The notes under the pieces were generated by a model that did not search any database, had not been told where the DNA came from, and saw only the letters and a list, made by a program, of their open reading frames with translations. From positions 1,720,501 through 1,784,500 of the forward strand of contig CP023454.1 of the NCBI GenBank assembly GCA_002356635.1: a DNA stretch of 64,000 bases, in the 5' to 3' direction. Positions 1-9,257 of this stretch are shown one piece after another. A program made the position numbers and the translations under genes. Source of the DNA: Rhodobacteraceae bacterium QY30 (GTDB lineage: Bacteria; Pseudomonadota; Alphaproteobacteria; Rhodobacterales; Rhodobacteraceae). Position 1 is the first letter of the stretch; each line of letters opens with the position of its first letter.

Positions 1-793
1 AGACATAGCCGCCCGACCATTTCATCGCCGAGGCGACCATGTCGTCGATCAGGCGGTGTTCATAAGTGATACCGGCCGCCTTGAACTTGTCGGCGAACTC
101 TTCGTCGTAGATCTTCTGGAACAGGTCCTTGAAGCGACCGTCATAGGCCTTGAGGATGGTGTTCTTGGTGGACAGATACACCGGCCAGCCCAGGCTCAGG
201 CCGTAATTCAGCGAGGCGCGGGCGAAGTCGATGATCGAGTCATCCAGGTTGTACATGCCCATGTAGACGCCGGCCGAAGGCGCCGAATAGACGTCCTTTT
301 CGATCACGGTGCCGTCTTCGCCCACGAATTTCATCGACAGTTTCCCGGCGCCGGGGAAGCGGAAATCGGTGGCACGATACTGGTCGCCAAAGGCATGGCG
401 GCCGACGACAATGGGCTTTGTCCAGCCCGGCACCAGGCGCGGGACGTTCTTGCAGATGATCGGCTGGCGGAAGATCACGCCGCCCAGGATATTGCGGATG
501 GTGCCGTTGGGCGATTTCCACATCTGCTTCAGGCCGAATTCCTCGACCCGGGCTTCGTCCGGGGTGATGGTGGCGCATTTCACGCCGACGCCGTATTGCT
601 TGATCGCTTCGGCCGCGTCGATGGTGATCTGGTCGTTGGTGCGGTCGCGCTCCTCGATTCCCAGGTCGTAGTATTTCAGGTCGATGTCCAGGTAGGGCAG
701 GATCAGCTTCTGCTTGATGAAGTCCCAGATGATCCGGGTCATCTCGTCGCCGTCAAGCTCGACGACGGGGTTTGCTACCTTGATCTTCGACAT
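1..793 (-). CDS. icd: NADP-dependent isocitrate dehydrogenase, 5' part only
   Basis: Oxidatively decarboxylates isocitrate to 2-oxoglutarate in the TCA cycle, in the cytosol. About 264 N-terminal residues are present; the rest lies beyond the left edge. The protein begins [20 protein letters not shown], the standard start of the homodimeric eukaryote-like NADP-IDH found in alphaproteobacteria. It continues with the family-typical substrate-loop region around [12 protein letters not shown] and the metal/substrate segment ending near HRLIDDMVA. The ATG at 793 follows an AG-rich stretch. About 130 bp separate it from the next gene on the same strand, so it is probably transcribed on its own. Confidence 0.95.
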   Translation of the reverse strand, partial: MSKIKVANPVVELDGDEMTRIIWDFIKQKLILPYLDIDLKYYDLGIEERDRTNDQITIDAAEAIKQYGVGVKCATITPDEARVEEFGLKQMWKSPNGTIRNILGGVIFRQPIICKNVPRLVPGWTKPIVVGRHAFGDQYRATDFRFPGAGKLSMKFVGEDGTVIEKDVYSAPSAGVYMGMYNLDDSIIDFARASLNYGLSLGWPVYLSTKNTILKAYDGRFKDLFQKIYDEEFADKFKAAGITYEHRLIDDMVASAMKWSGGYV

Positions 794-925
794 GGGGCCC
801 TCTTGGTGTTTGGGATTCGACTGGCACGGTCCATAGCCGAAAAACCCGTGCCGGGGAAGATGGTATGCGGTGGTATACCGAATTGTCGGGAATTGGCTTT
901 CCGGTGGCCCCGGCGCCGCAGGACT

Positions 926-1534
926 TCAGGCCGGGAAAAACGCCCGCGCACGTTCCCTGACCCAGGACCAGATGCCCGGCGCCCCACGCTCGATCTTGCT
1001 GCCGACGCGTGCCTGCAACTGGTCCCAGGTGACGCTGTAGGTCTTCCAGGTGCCGCCACCCGAATGGACGTTCGCCATCACCGGCTGCACCCGGTCCAGC
1101 GATTTCGCGAAGACCGCATCGGGGGTTTCCGCCGCCTCGAATTCATCCCAGAGCGCCCGAAACGCCTGCGCCTGATCGGCGGGCAAGAGGCCGAAGATCC
1201 GATCGGCGGCGCGCGCCTCGGCGGCGCGGGTGGCGTCGCTGCCGTGCGCCAGGCCGTTGCCGGAATGGATCGGCACGTCGCCAACGTCGATCTCGACCAG
1301 GTCATGAAGCAGCAACATCCGGATCACCCGGTCGATGCTGACGCCCGGACCGGCCTGATCGGCCAGCGTCAGGGCATAAAGTGCCAGGTGCCAGCTGTGC
1401 TCGGCGGAATTTTCCCGCCGCGAGGAATCGCAAAGCGGGCTGGCACGCAGCACGGATTTCAGCTTGTCGGCCTCGGCCAGGAAGGCGAACTGCCGGTCCA
1501 GCCGGGAGGTATCGGGGGCCAGGAGCGGGGTCAA
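926..1534 (-). CDS. HD-domain phosphohydrolase (YfbR/HDDC2-like)
   Basis: 202 residues with the metal-binding HD pattern: His46 in the NSAEHSW stretch, His77-Asp78 in LLHDLVEIDVGD, and Glu81. This is the arrangement of the YfbR/HDDC2 5'-deoxynucleotidase family, which hydrolyses deoxynucleoside monophosphates in the cytosol. Family membership is clear; the exact substrate is inference. It is the last gene of a minus-strand operon: its ATG overlaps the stop of the preceding small gene by four bases, which implies translational coupling. Confidence 0.8.
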   Translation of the reverse strand: MTPLLAPDTSRLDRQFAFLAEADKLKSVLRASPLCDSSRRENSAEHSWHLALYALTLADQAGPGVSIDRVIRMLLLHDLVEIDVGDVPIHSGNGLAHGSDATRAAEARAADRIFGLLPADQAQAFRALWDEFEAAETPDAVFAKSLDRVQPVMANVHSGGGTWKTYSVTWDQLQARVGSKIERGAPGIWSWVRERARAFFPA

Positions 1535-1797
1535 TGCCCGCCCGTCGCCGCATCGCGGGGCGCCTCGGGGCCTGTGCCGCCTTCGCGCCGTGCCTTCAGC
1601 GTCGCCGCCACGAAGGCCTTGCCGCGTTCGGCGGCCAGCCGGATGCGCATGTTCGTAAGGAAGGCTTCCTGAAGGGTCGGGGACGAGGCGCCCAGAACCT
1701 TGGCGACGTCATAGAAGTAGCGGTCGTCCTTCAGTTCGGCCATGGCGGCCAGCGTGTCGCGCGCCAGATCGTCGGCCAGATCCTCGACGACGCCCAT
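1531..1797 (-). CDS. Small conserved protein of unknown function
   Basis: 88 residues, mostly helical and charged, with no signal peptide, membrane segment or cysteine. It resembles small conserved proteins common in Rhodobacterales, but I cannot assign a function. It lies between an alpha/beta hydrolase and an HD phosphohydrolase with overlaps at both ends (TGATG with the upstream gene, ATGA with the downstream one), so the three are almost certainly one transcript. The tight coupling is the main evidence that it is a real gene. Confidence 0.75.
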   Translation of the reverse strand: MGVVEDLADDLARDTLAAMAELKDDRYFYDVAKVLGASSPTLQEAFLTNMRIRLAAERGKAFVAATLKARREGGTGPEAPRDAATGGH

Positions 1798-2456
1798 CAG
1801 CGGGTTCCTTCGCCCAGGCGGCGGCGAACGTAATCCTGCACCGTGTCGATCATCGGGTTCATGTGTTCTTCGTCATTTTCGAAGAAATGCCCCGCGCCTT
1901 CGACCACCTGATGGGTGATCGTGATGCCTTTCTGTTCCCGCAGCTTGTTGACCAGCGTCTGCGTATCCTTCGGCGGCGCAACGCGGTCGGCGGCGCCGTT
2001 GATGATCAGGCCGGAGGCCGGGCAGGGGGCCAGGAACGAGAAATCGTAGATGTTGGCGGGCGGCGCGACCGAGACGAAACCGGTGATCTCGGGCCGGCGC
2101 ATCAGCAGTTGCATCCCGATCCAGGCGCCGAAGGAAAACCCGGCAACCCAGCAGTGCTTGGAATTCGGGTTCAGCGTCTGCAGGTAATCCAGCGCCGAGG
2201 CCGCATCGCTGAGTTCGCCGATCCCCTGGTCGTATTCGCCCTGGCTGCGGCCGACGCCCCGGAAGTTGAAGCGCAGGACGGTAAAGCCCATGTCGTGGAA
2301 CGCGTAATGCAGCCGGTGGACGACCCGGTTGTTCATCGTTCCGCCATACTGCGGATGGGGATGCAGCACGATGGCGATGGGCGCATCGGGGCTGCGTTGC
2401 GGATGGTAGCGGCCTTCCAGGCGGCCATCGGGGCCAGGGAAAATGACTTCGGGCAT
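1797..2456 (-). CDS. Alpha/beta hydrolase
   Basis: 219 residues. The nucleophile elbow GFSFG places the catalytic Ser at 108; the likely acid is Asp157 (NGAADRVAPP) and the base His190 (EGAGHFF). An oxyanion-type HPHPQYGGTMNN segment lies near residues 32-43. This belongs to the group of small soluble hydrolases often annotated as dienelactone-hydrolase-like; the substrate is unknown. I use the ATG at 2456 (MPEVIFPGPDG) rather than an ATG 14 codons upstream, because conserved sequence begins there. It is the first gene of the operon and diverges from iscR across about 180 bp. Confidence 0.85.
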   Translation of the reverse strand: MPEVIFPGPDGRLEGRYHPQRSPDAPIAIVLHPHPQYGGTMNNRVVHRLHYAFHDMGFTVLRFNFRGVGRSQGEYDQGIGELSDAASALDYLQTLNPNSKHCWVAGFSFGAWIGMQLLMRRPEITGFVSVAPPANIYDFSFLAPCPASGLIINGAADRVAPPKDTQTLVNKLREQKGITITHQVVEGAGHFFENDEEHMNPMIDTVQDYVRRRLGEGTR

Positions 2457-2513
2457 CGCTTGCCTGTCTTCTTTCACTGCGGGCGTGGGAAATCGCAACC
2501 TGGCAGGGAAGCC

Positions 2514-2546
2514 AAACTTGACTAAATTCCTCGACTACCCTAGAAC
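2514..2546 (+). promoter_or_regulatory. iscR/suf promoter with overlapping IscR-box-like operator
   Basis: A sigma70-type promoter is readable as TTGACT (2518-2523), a 17-bp spacer, and TAGAAC (2541-2546). The 25 bases at 2514-2538 match the Escherichia coli type 1 IscR box consensus (ATASYYGACTRWWWYAGTCRRSTAT, from memory) at about 21 of 25 positions. An operator over the -35 and spacer would let holo-IscR repress its own operon. The leader to iscR is about 100 bp. Confidence 0.65.
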
Positions 2547-2645
2547 GTTTCTAAATGAGCGCGTGAGCACTCCGGTCGCGGTTGAGTTAAGCGGCGGGAT
2601 GCTCCGCGTCAATGTCTTTGCTGGGTCTTTTCCTGTGGGTTGCCG

Positions 2646-3137
2646 ATGAAACTTTCAACCAAAGGCCGTTATGCGATGGTGGCGCTGGCTGACCTGGCCA
2701 CGGCGCGCGAAGACCAATTGACCTCGCTCGCCGCGATCTCGAAACGGCAGGACATCTCGCTGCCCTATCTGGAGCAGCTTTTCGTCAAGCTGCGCCGCGC
2801 CGGCCTGGTGGAAAGCGCGCGAGGACCGGGGGGTGGCTACCGCCTGGCCCGCAGCCCGGATTCGATCCGCGTAAGCGAGATCCTGGGCGCGGTCGATGAA
2901 ACCGTAAGCGCGCTGCACACCGGGGCCGGGGCCTCGGGCGGAGTTTCGGGCAGCCGGGCGCAAAGCCTGACCAACCGGCTGTGGGAAGGGCTTTCGGCGC
3001 ATGTCTATGTGTTCCTGCACCAGACCCGGCTGTCGGACGTGATCCAGAACGAATTGCAGCCCTGTCCCGCGGTTCCCGCCCTTCTGCATGTCGTGGACGA
3101 CGATGAGCCGGCCGAAAGGATCCTGACCCGCACATGA
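2646..3137 (+). CDS. iscR: Rrf2-family regulator IscR (single-cysteine type)
   Basis: First gene of the suf operon. 163 residues with the Rrf2 winged helix: MKLSTKGRYAMVALADLA, then LPYLEQLFVKLRRAGLVES and RGPGGGYRLA. The region that holds three cluster-binding cysteines in E. coli IscR is here ALHTGAGASGGVSGS and contains none. The only Cys is near residue 140 (LQPCPAV). Rhodobacteraceae IscR proteins are known to have one cysteine and still to act as iron-sulfur-dependent repressors, so this fits the family. Start: ATG at 2646 (MKLSTKG), the usual Rrf2 N-terminus; another in-frame start lies two codons upstream. Confidence 0.93.
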   Translation: MKLSTKGRYAMVALADLATAREDQLTSLAAISKRQDISLPYLEQLFVKLRRAGLVESARGPGGGYRLARSPDSIRVSEILGAVDETVSALHTGAGASGGVSGSRAQSLTNRLWEGLSAHVYVFLHQTRLSDVIQNELQPCPAVPALLHVVDDDEPAERILTRT

Positions 3138-4180
3138 ACCCGCGCATCTACCTTGACCACAACGCCACCACCCCGCTTGCCCCCGAGGCGCGGGCGGCGA
3201 TGCTGGCCGCGATGGAGGTGGCGGGCAACCCCTCGAGCGTCCATGCCGAAGGGCGGGCGGCCAAGGCGCTGGTCGAGCGGGCGCGGGCGCAGGTGATGGC
3301 GGCCCTGGGCGCGGAAGGGGCCGATCTGGTTTTCGTCTCGGGCGCGACCGAAGCCGCCGCGCTGGCGCTGGCGGGGCGGGGCCTTCACGGAGCCGATATT
3401 GAACATGATGCTGTGCGGGCCCATGTCACCTCTGATCTGGCGGTGGACGCGGCGGGACGGGTCCGCCCCGAAGATCCGGCGCGCGCGGCGCTTCAGATCG
3501 CGAACAGCGAAACGGGCGTGGTGCAGGACCTGCCGGCCGGACTGGCCGCAAGCGACCTGACGCAGGGCTTCGGCAAGTTGCCCTTTGCGTTCAACTGGCT
3601 GGGCATTGGCATGGGGCTGGTGTCGGGGCACAAGCTGGGCGGGCCGAAGGGCGTTGGCGCCGTGGTGTTTCCGCGCGGCACCGACCTTGCGGCGCAGATC
3701 CCGGGCGGCGGGCAAGAGATGGGCCGCCGTGCCGGGACCGAGAACGTGATCGGCATTGCGGGCTTCGGCGCGGCGGCCGAAGCGGCGGCGCGGGATCTTG
3801 CGGCGGGCCGCTGGGCCGAGGTCGAGGCGCTGCGCGACGATCTGGAGGCGCGGCTTCTGAACGACGTGCCGACCCTTGCCATCGCGGGCAAGGACACAAA
3901 GCGCCTGCCCAACACCACCTGCCTGGTAACTCCGGGCTGGAAGGGTGAAACGCAGGTGATGCAGATGGATCTGGCCGGGATCGCGGTTTCCGCCGGATCG
4001 GCCTGTTCCTCGGGGAAGGTGCGTGCCAGCCGGGTGCTGCGCGCGATGGGTTTTGACGACAACGCGGCCGGATCGGCGATCCGGGTGTCGCTTGGGCTTT
4101 CGACGACGGCGGCCGATCTGGACCGTTTTGCACAGGCCTGGACGGCACACTACCGCAAACACGCGGCGCGGGCGGCCTGA
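3134..4180 (+). CDS. Cysteine desulfurase, class I (IscS/NifS-like)
   Basis: PLP enzyme that takes sulfur from cysteine for Fe-S assembly. 348 residues. Seen: YLDHNATTPL at the start, the PLP lysine in SGHKLGGPKG (Lys167), and the sulfur-accepting loop SAGSACSSGKV with Cys291, which is the class I long-loop type. It is shorter than typical IscS (about 400), with trimming around residues 90-120. Its ATG overlaps the iscR stop, so it is the second gene of the operon. A class II enzyme closes the same operon, so two desulfurases serve one pathway, as is common in alphaproteobacteria. Confidence 0.92.
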   Translation: MNPRIYLDHNATTPLAPEARAAMLAAMEVAGNPSSVHAEGRAAKALVERARAQVMAALGAEGADLVFVSGATEAAALALAGRGLHGADIEHDAVRAHVTSDLAVDAAGRVRPEDPARAALQIANSETGVVQDLPAGLAASDLTQGFGKLPFAFNWLGIGMGLVSGHKLGGPKGVGAVVFPRGTDLAAQIPGGGQEMGRRAGTENVIGIAGFGAAAEAAARDLAAGRWAEVEALRDDLEARLLNDVPTLAIAGKDTKRLPNTTCLVTPGWKGETQVMQMDLAGIAVSAGSACSSGKVRASRVLRAMGFDDNAAGSAIRVSLGLSTTAADLDRFAQAWTAHYRKHAARAA

Positions 4181-4216
4181 GGGCGGCCTTCACAGGATGG
4201 AAAAGGAAACAGTGTG

Positions 4217-5752
4217 ATGGCATTGGACAGGGATCAGAAACCGGCCGAGCTGGAAGTCCGCGAAGGCGTGGACCGGGAAACCGTGGAAACCGTCCAGAAC
4301 ATGGGCGCCTACAAATACGGCTGGGAAACCGAGATCGAAACCGAGTATGCCCCCAAGGGCGTGAACGAGGATATCGTCCGGCTGATTTCCGGAAAGAACG
4401 GCGAGCCGCAGTGGATGACCGACTGGCGTCTGGCCGCCTTCCGCCGCTGGCAGCAGATGGAAGAGCCCAGATGGGCGATGCTCCACTACCCGGAAATCGA
4501 CTATCAGGACCAGTATTACTACGCCAAACCCAAAAGCATGACGGAAAAGCCGAAGTCGCTGGACGAGGTCGATCCCAAGCTGCTGGCCACCTATGAAAAG
4601 CTGGGCATCCCGCTGAAGGAACAGATGATCCTGGCAGGCGTCGACGGCGCCGAGGCGACCCCGATCGAGGGCCGCAAGGTTGCCGTGGACGCCGTCTTTG
4701 ACAGCGTCTCGGTCGGCACCACCTTCAAGGCGGAACTGGCCAAGGTGGGCGTGATTTTCTGCTCGATCTCGGAAGCAATCCGCGAACACCCGGAACTGGT
4801 GAAGAAATACCTGGGCTCGGTCGTGCCGCAGTCGGACAACTACTTCGCCACGCTGAATTCGGCGGTGTTTTCCGACGGGTCCTTCGTCTACATCCCCGAA
4901 GGCGTGCGCTGTCCGATGGAGCTGTCGACCTATTTCCGCATCAACGCCGAAAATACCGGCCAGTTCGAACGGACGCTGATCATCGCCGACAAGGGCAGCT
5001 ATGTGAGCTACCTTGAAGGCTGCACCGCGCCCAAACGCGACATTGCCCAGCTTCATGCGGCGGTGGTGGAAATCGTCATCCTGGACGATGCCGAGGTGAA
5101 ATATTCCACCGTCCAGAACTGGTATCCGGGCGACGAGGAGGGCCGCGGCGGCATCTACAACTTTGTCACCAAGCGCGCCGATTGCCGCGGGCCGCGGTCC
5201 AAGGTGATGTGGACGCAGGTGGAAACCGGATCGGCCATCACCTGGAAATATCCGTCCTGCATCCTGCGCGGCGAGGAAAGCCAGGGCGAGTTCTATTCCA
5301 TCGCCATCGCCAACAACATGCAGCAGGCCGACACCGGGACCAAGATGATCCATCTTGGCAAGAACAGCCGGTCGCGCATTGTTTCGAAAGGGATTTCTGC
5401 CGGAAAGGCGCAGAACACCTACCGGGGGCTGGTGTCGATGCACCCAAAGGCCGCGAACAGCCGCAACTACACCCAGTGCGACAGCCTGCTGATCGGCGAC
5501 AAGTGCGGCGCGCATACGGTTCCCTACATCGAGGTCAAGAACAACTCGAGCCGTGTGGAACACGAGGCGACGACCTCGAAGGTCGATGACGATCAGCTGT
5601 TCTACTGCCGGTCGCGCGGGATCGACGAAGAGGCGGCGGTGGCGCTGGTGGTGAACGGCTTCTGCCGCGAGGTCTTGCAGGCGCTGCCCATGGAATTCGC
5701 GATGGAAGCGCAAAGTCTGGTCGCCATCAGTCTGGAGGGGAGTGTCGGGTAA
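4217..5752 (+). CDS. sufB: Fe-S cluster scaffold subunit SufB
   Basis: 511 residues; core of the SufBCD scaffold that builds Fe-S clusters in the cytosol. Seen: the N-terminal [13 protein letters not shown] segment, the beta-helix core containing [17 protein letters not shown] and [15 protein letters not shown], and the C-terminal [21 protein letters not shown] typical of SufB/SufD. Start: ATG at 4217 with an AAAGGAAA ribosome site; an overlapping GTG one codon earlier is possible. It follows the desulfurase by 36 bp and overlaps the next gene at TAATG. Confidence 0.97.
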   Translation: MALDRDQKPAELEVREGVDRETVETVQNMGAYKYGWETEIETEYAPKGVNEDIVRLISGKNGEPQWMTDWRLAAFRRWQQMEEPRWAMLHYPEIDYQDQYYYAKPKSMTEKPKSLDEVDPKLLATYEKLGIPLKEQMILAGVDGAEATPIEGRKVAVDAVFDSVSVGTTFKAELAKVGVIFCSISEAIREHPELVKKYLGSVVPQSDNYFATLNSAVFSDGSFVYIPEGVRCPMELSTYFRINAENTGQFERTLIIADKGSYVSYLEGCTAPKRDIAQLHAAVVEIVILDDAEVKYSTVQNWYPGDEEGRGGIYNFVTKRADCRGPRSKVMWTQVETGSAITWKYPSCILRGEESQGEFYSIAIANNMQQADTGTKMIHLGKNSRSRIVSKGISAGKAQNTYRGLVSMHPKAANSRNYTQCDSLLIGDKCGAHTVPYIEVKNNSSRVEHEATTSKVDDDQLFYCRSRGIDEEAAVALVVNGFCREVLQALPMEFAMEAQSLVAISLEGSVG

Positions 5753-6078
5753 TGAAACCGGTTGTTCTTCTGGTTGGGAAGTTGCCGGGCGTGGTCGGCA
5801 GCATCGCGCGTGAGCTTGAGGACATGCCGATCCGCTGGCTGGGTGCGCATGACCACGGCGAAGTGGTGCGCCAGCTGGAAGCGGAACCCGGTATCGAATG
5901 CGTCGTCATGGGCGGCAGCCTTGACGACACCATTCGCGGCGATCTGGTCAGCGTGATTGCCCAGATCCGCCCGGACCTGACCATCCATGTGAAGGACCGC
6001 GCCTCCGGCCCGGCGGCCATGACGGAGTTCGTCCGCCGTATCGTCGAGGCGATGGTGCTGCACGGGAGACATCCATGA
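5752..6078 (+). CDS. Conserved small protein in suf operon, unknown function
   Basis: 108 residues with no signal peptide or membrane span. Alternating hydrophobic strands and helices ([19 protein letters not shown] at the start; [12 protein letters not shown] in the middle) suggest a small alpha/beta, possibly receiver-like, fold; this is inference. No Asp/Lys set of a true receiver can be identified. Its start codon overlaps the sufB stop and its end overlaps the following YbjQ gene, so it is translationally coupled to the Fe-S scaffold gene. I do not recognise a named family. Confidence 0.8.
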   Translation: MKPVVLLVGKLPGVVGSIARELEDMPIRWLGAHDHGEVVRQLEAEPGIECVVMGGSLDDTIRGDLVSVIAQIRPDLTIHVKDRASGPAAMTEFVRRIVEAMVLHGRHP

Positions 6079-6386
6079 TCGTCTCCACCACACCCAACAT
6101 CGAGGGCCGCGCCATCACCCGCTACCACGGCATCGTGACGGGTGAGGCGATCCTGGGCGCCAACATCTTCCGCGATCTTTTCGCCAGCGTCCGGGACATC
6201 GTTGGCGGACGTTCGGCGGCCTATGAACAGGAACTGGGCCGCGCCCGGCGCACCGCGCTGGCGGAGATGGAGGCCGAGGCGGTCAAGATCGGCGCGACAG
6301 CCATCGTGGGCGTCGATCTGGATTACGAGGTGATCAACAACATGCTGATGGTCACGGCCTCGGGAACGGCGGTCACGCTCGGATGA
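6075..6386 (+). CDS. YbjQ/UPF0145 family protein
   Basis: 103 residues matching the YbjQ family: an N-terminal ISRY-like stretch ([19 protein letters not shown]), a [16 protein letters not shown] segment, and the C-terminal [12 protein letters not shown] stretch. The family forms small multimers and is sometimes called heavy-metal-binding on weak evidence; its function is not established. The ATG overlaps the previous stop (ATGA). Its position inside the suf operon suggests a role linked to iron or metal handling, which is inference. Confidence 0.85.
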   Translation: MIVSTTPNIEGRAITRYHGIVTGEAILGANIFRDLFASVRDIVGGRSAAYEQELGRARRTALAEMEAEAVKIGATAIVGVDLDYEVINNMLMVTASGTAVTLG

Positions 6387-6626
6387 CACAGGACCTGCGC
6401 CAGAATGCATTCCCCCCGGCCTGGTCCGGCGTCTGCGCCAGCCCATCGCGGGCGATCCCGGGACGGCGAGACCGCCGTTCCGATGCGCGCGCCGGATGCC
6501 GCGTTCCGGCCGCATTCGGGCACGGAAATGCCGCAGCAGGGTCCGCAGGCGTCCCATTGCCTCCTTACTTCAGCCCGGAATCATCGCCATTTACCAAGCG
6601 GCGGAGTGATGAGTGGGGGTCACGCG

Positions 6627-7145
6627 ATGGCGATGCTGGATCAGCAAGCGGTGTTTGCGGAACGGATCGGACGTATTGCGGCCGGTCGCCAGTTCGAGCA
6701 CGAGGATCTTGTCGGCTATCAGACGCAAACCGCCTACAATCGCCGGGCCGCGCGCGTCGCCAAGCGGCCGAAGGCCGGGTTTTCGGGCCGGATCATGAAG
6801 ATGGTGGCGCTGGCCGCCGGTGCGGGATCGGTGGTGCTGGGCAAGATGGCCTATTTCCATCTGTCGCAGGTCCAGGGGCTGCCCAAGTCGTTCTACGATC
6901 TCGAGATGCGCGGCATGGTCCTGGCAACGCTGCTGACGGCCGCGATCCTGACCGCTGTACTGCGCCTGAACGTGCAAGGTCGGCTGGCGCTTGTGGTCAT
7001 GGGTCTTGCGGCCATGTTCTACGGCGAGGGGCTGGTCGCACTGGCGCAGCCCGGACTCTGGGGGGCGCTGTTCTCGCCCGAGTATGCCAGCGAAATGGCG
7101 GCGAGCGGCCGCGCCATCCTGATGAATACCGCCACCGCCGGCTAA
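6627..7145 (+). CDS. Membrane protein of unknown function in suf operon
   Basis: About 172 residues. The first 50 are polar (MAMLDQQAVFAERIGRIAAG). Three hydrophobic stretches follow: near residue 60-75 (KMVALAAGAGSVVLG), near 100-115 (LATLLTAAILTAVL) and near 125-140 (LALVVMGLAAMFYGEGLVAL). It therefore looks like an inner-membrane protein with a cytosolic N-terminus. Start: ATG at 6627 has a GGGGG ribosome site seven bases upstream; an ATG at 6609 is possible but poorly spaced. The 240 bp before it shows no gene and no clear promoter. No family recognised. Confidence 0.7.
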   Translation: MAMLDQQAVFAERIGRIAAGRQFEHEDLVGYQTQTAYNRRAARVAKRPKAGFSGRIMKMVALAAGAGSVVLGKMAYFHLSQVQGLPKSFYDLEMRGMVLATLLTAAILTAVLRLNVQGRLALVVMGLAAMFYGEGLVALAQPGLWGALFSPEYASEMAASGRAILMNTATAG

Positions 7146-7230
7146 GCGGGGCGATCCTGACCACCCATCCCACCGCGGCCCGGACCCTGCGTCCGACGGC
7201 CGCCTTTTGCCATTCCAGATGAGGACCAAG

Positions 7231-7986
7231 ATGCTCAAGATCCAGAACCTGCACGTCAAGCTTGAAGCCGAGGACAAACCGATCCTCAAGGGCCTGGACC
7301 TGACCGTGGAAACCGGCAAGGTCCACGCGATCATGGGGCCGAATGGGTCGGGTAAATCTACTTTGTCTTATGTGCTGTCGGGCCGCGACGGCTATGAGGT
7401 GACGGAAGGAACAGCCGAACTGGATGGCGTCGACCTGCTGTCGCAGGAGCCCGAGGAACGCGCCTCGGAAGGCCTGTTTCTGGCATTTCAGTATCCTGTG
7501 GAAATTCCCGGCGTCGGCAACATGACCTTCCTGCGGACCGCGCTGAACGCGCAGCGCAAAGCCCGCGGCGAAGACGAAGTCTCGGCCGGTGACTTCCTGA
7601 AGCTGGTCCGCGAAAAGGCGAAATCGCTGAAGATCGATGCCGAGATGCTGAAGCGCCCCGTCAACGTCGGCTTTTCGGGCGGCGAAAAGAAGCGCAATGA
7701 AATCCTGCAGATGGCGGTTCTGGAACCGAAGATGTGCATCCTCGACGAGACGGACTCGGGCCTTGACGTCGATGCGATGAAGCTGGTCGCCGATGGCGTC
7801 AACGCGCTGCGTTCCCCGGATCGGGCGTTCCTGGTCATCACGCACTACCAGCGGTTGCTGGACCATATCCGTCCCGATGTGGTGCACATCATGGCGGACG
7901 GCCGGATCATCAAGACCGGTGGCCCGGAGCTGGCGCTGGAAGTCGAACAGAACGGCTATGCCGACCTGCTGGCGGAGGTGAAGTGA
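7231..7986 (+). CDS. sufC: Fe-S assembly ATPase SufC
   Basis: 251-residue ABC-type ATPase that powers the SufBCD complex. Seen: Walker A GPNGSGKST at 36-44, the Q-loop at LAFQYPVEIPG (81-94), signature SGGEKKRNEILQ at 149-160, Walker B MCILDETDSGLD around 168-179 and switch His205. The SGGEKKR signature and the DETDSGLD motif are diagnostic of SufC. Start: ATG at 7231 (MLKIQNLHV) preceded by GAGGA; two in-frame starts lie just upstream. The stop overlaps the sufD start (TGATG). Confidence 0.97.
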   Translation: MLKIQNLHVKLEAEDKPILKGLDLTVETGKVHAIMGPNGSGKSTLSYVLSGRDGYEVTEGTAELDGVDLLSQEPEERASEGLFLAFQYPVEIPGVGNMTFLRTALNAQRKARGEDEVSAGDFLKLVREKAKSLKIDAEMLKRPVNVGFSGGEKKRNEILQMAVLEPKMCILDETDSGLDVDAMKLVADGVNALRSPDRAFLVITHYQRLLDHIRPDVVHIMADGRIIKTGGPELALEVEQNGYADLLAEVK

Positions 7987-9257
7987 TGGCAACCGAGGCC
8001 AAGGTTCTGGCGCCCCTGGACATCCGGCTGGCCCGGGCGCCTGCAGGTGGCTTCACGTCCGCGGCGCGGGCGGCGGCGCACGGACGGCTTGTGGCGATGG
8101 GTTTGCCGGGGCGGAGAGACGAATACTGGCGCTACACCGATCCGGCCGAGTTGAACGCCCCGGCGGCGGTCACGGCGGAAAACCCGATGCCCGAAGCCCC
8201 GCTTTCCGTATCCGGCGCGTTGCAGATCCGCTTTGACGGCGGCGTGGCAGCCCCGCTTCCCCAAAGTCCCGAAGGTCTAGACCTGGCGCTGCTGAGCGCG
8301 GCGGATACCCAGGACATTCATTGGGCGGGCGCGCTTTTCGGCGTGCTTGAGGGCGAGGGCCAGTCGCCCGTGAAACGGCCCTTGGCGGCCTTGAATACGG
8401 TGCTGGCGACCGAAGGGCTGCTTGTGCGCGCAGGTTCGGGCAGCCATGCGATCCATGTGGATTACAGCATTGGATCAATGGGTTCCGACACATACCTCCA
8501 CCACTGCATTCGCGTTGGAGAGGGTGCCGACCTGACGTTGATTGAATCGGGCCGGGCGGGCGCGCGAAGCAATATCCTGATCGAAGTCGACCTTGCCCCC
8601 GGTGCGCGCTTCCATCACGTCCGGGCCCAGGGCCGGGACGCGGACCGACGCACGGTCACGCACATCTTTGCGCGGATCGGTGCGGGAGCCAGCTTCAAGT
8701 CCTTCACTTTCGGCGAAAACGGCCGCCTGACGCGGAACGAGGCGATCCTTGACATTCGCGGCGACCATGCGGTCGCCCATGTCGCGGGCGTGGCGCTGGG
8801 GAACGGCGCTGCGGTTCCGGTGCTGCATGACGACACGGTCTTCATCACGCACGGCGCGGTCGGCTGTGAAAGCCGGCAGGTCTTCAAGAAGGTGCTTCGG
8901 AACGGCGCGACCGGTGTGTTCCAGGGAAAGATCCTGGTAAAGCCCGGCGCGCAGAAAACCGACGGCTACCAGATCAGCCAGTCTCTGCTTCTGGACGAAG
9001 ACAGCCAGTTCCTGGCCAAGCCCGAGCTTGAGATCTATGCCGACGACGTGAAGTGCTCGCACGGCTCGACCACCGGCGCGATCGATGAAACGGCGCTGTT
9101 CTACCTGCGTTCCCGCGGGGTCGAGAAGGATCGGGCGACGGCGCTTCTGGTGCTGTCCTTCCTTGCCGACGCCATCGCCGAGATCGAGGATCCGGACCTT
9201 GCCGACCAGATCGTGGCGCGGCTGGAAGACTGGCTGGGGCTTGGGGCCGCGGAATGA
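7986..9257 (+). CDS. sufD: Fe-S cluster assembly protein SufD
   Basis: 423 residues; partner of SufB in the scaffold. Seen: the N-terminal segment with RRDEYWRYTDPAEL (a W-R-Y-T motif typical of SufD) and the C-terminal KCSHGSTTGAIDETALFYLRSRGV, which carries the conserved histidine for cluster formation at the SufB-SufD interface. Coupled to sufC by a one-base overlap; its stop overlaps the next small membrane gene. Start: ATG at 7986; a GTG one codon before is less likely. Confidence 0.96.
   Translation: MATEAKVLAPLDIRLARAPAGGFTSAARAAAHGRLVAMGLPGRRDEYWRYTDPAELNAPAAVTAENPMPEAPLSVSGALQIRFDGGVAAPLPQSPEGLDLALLSAADTQDIHWAGALFGVLEGEGQSPVKRPLAALNTVLATEGLLVRAGSGSHAIHVDYSIGSMGSDTYLHHCIRVGEGADLTLIESGRAGARSNILIEVDLAPGARFHHVRAQGRDADRRTVTHIFARIGAGASFKSFTFGENGRLTRNEAILDIRGDHAVAHVAGVALGNGAAVPVLHDDTVFITHGAVGCESRQVFKKVLRNGATGVFQGKILVKPGAQKTDGYQISQSLLLDEDSQFLAKPELEIYADDVKCSHGSTTGAIDETALFYLRSRGVEKDRATALLVLSFLADAIAEIEDPDLADQIVARLEDWLGLGAAE

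Noticed and set aside
56-1672. A 538-codon plus-strand open frame at the left end
   Set aside because: It runs antisense through icd and the HD gene, both of which have strong protein signatures on the minus strand.
6387-6626. An N-terminal extension of the membrane protein back to about 6405
   Set aside because: The extra residues are Pro/Arg/His-rich and lack protein character; a better ribosome site precedes 6627.
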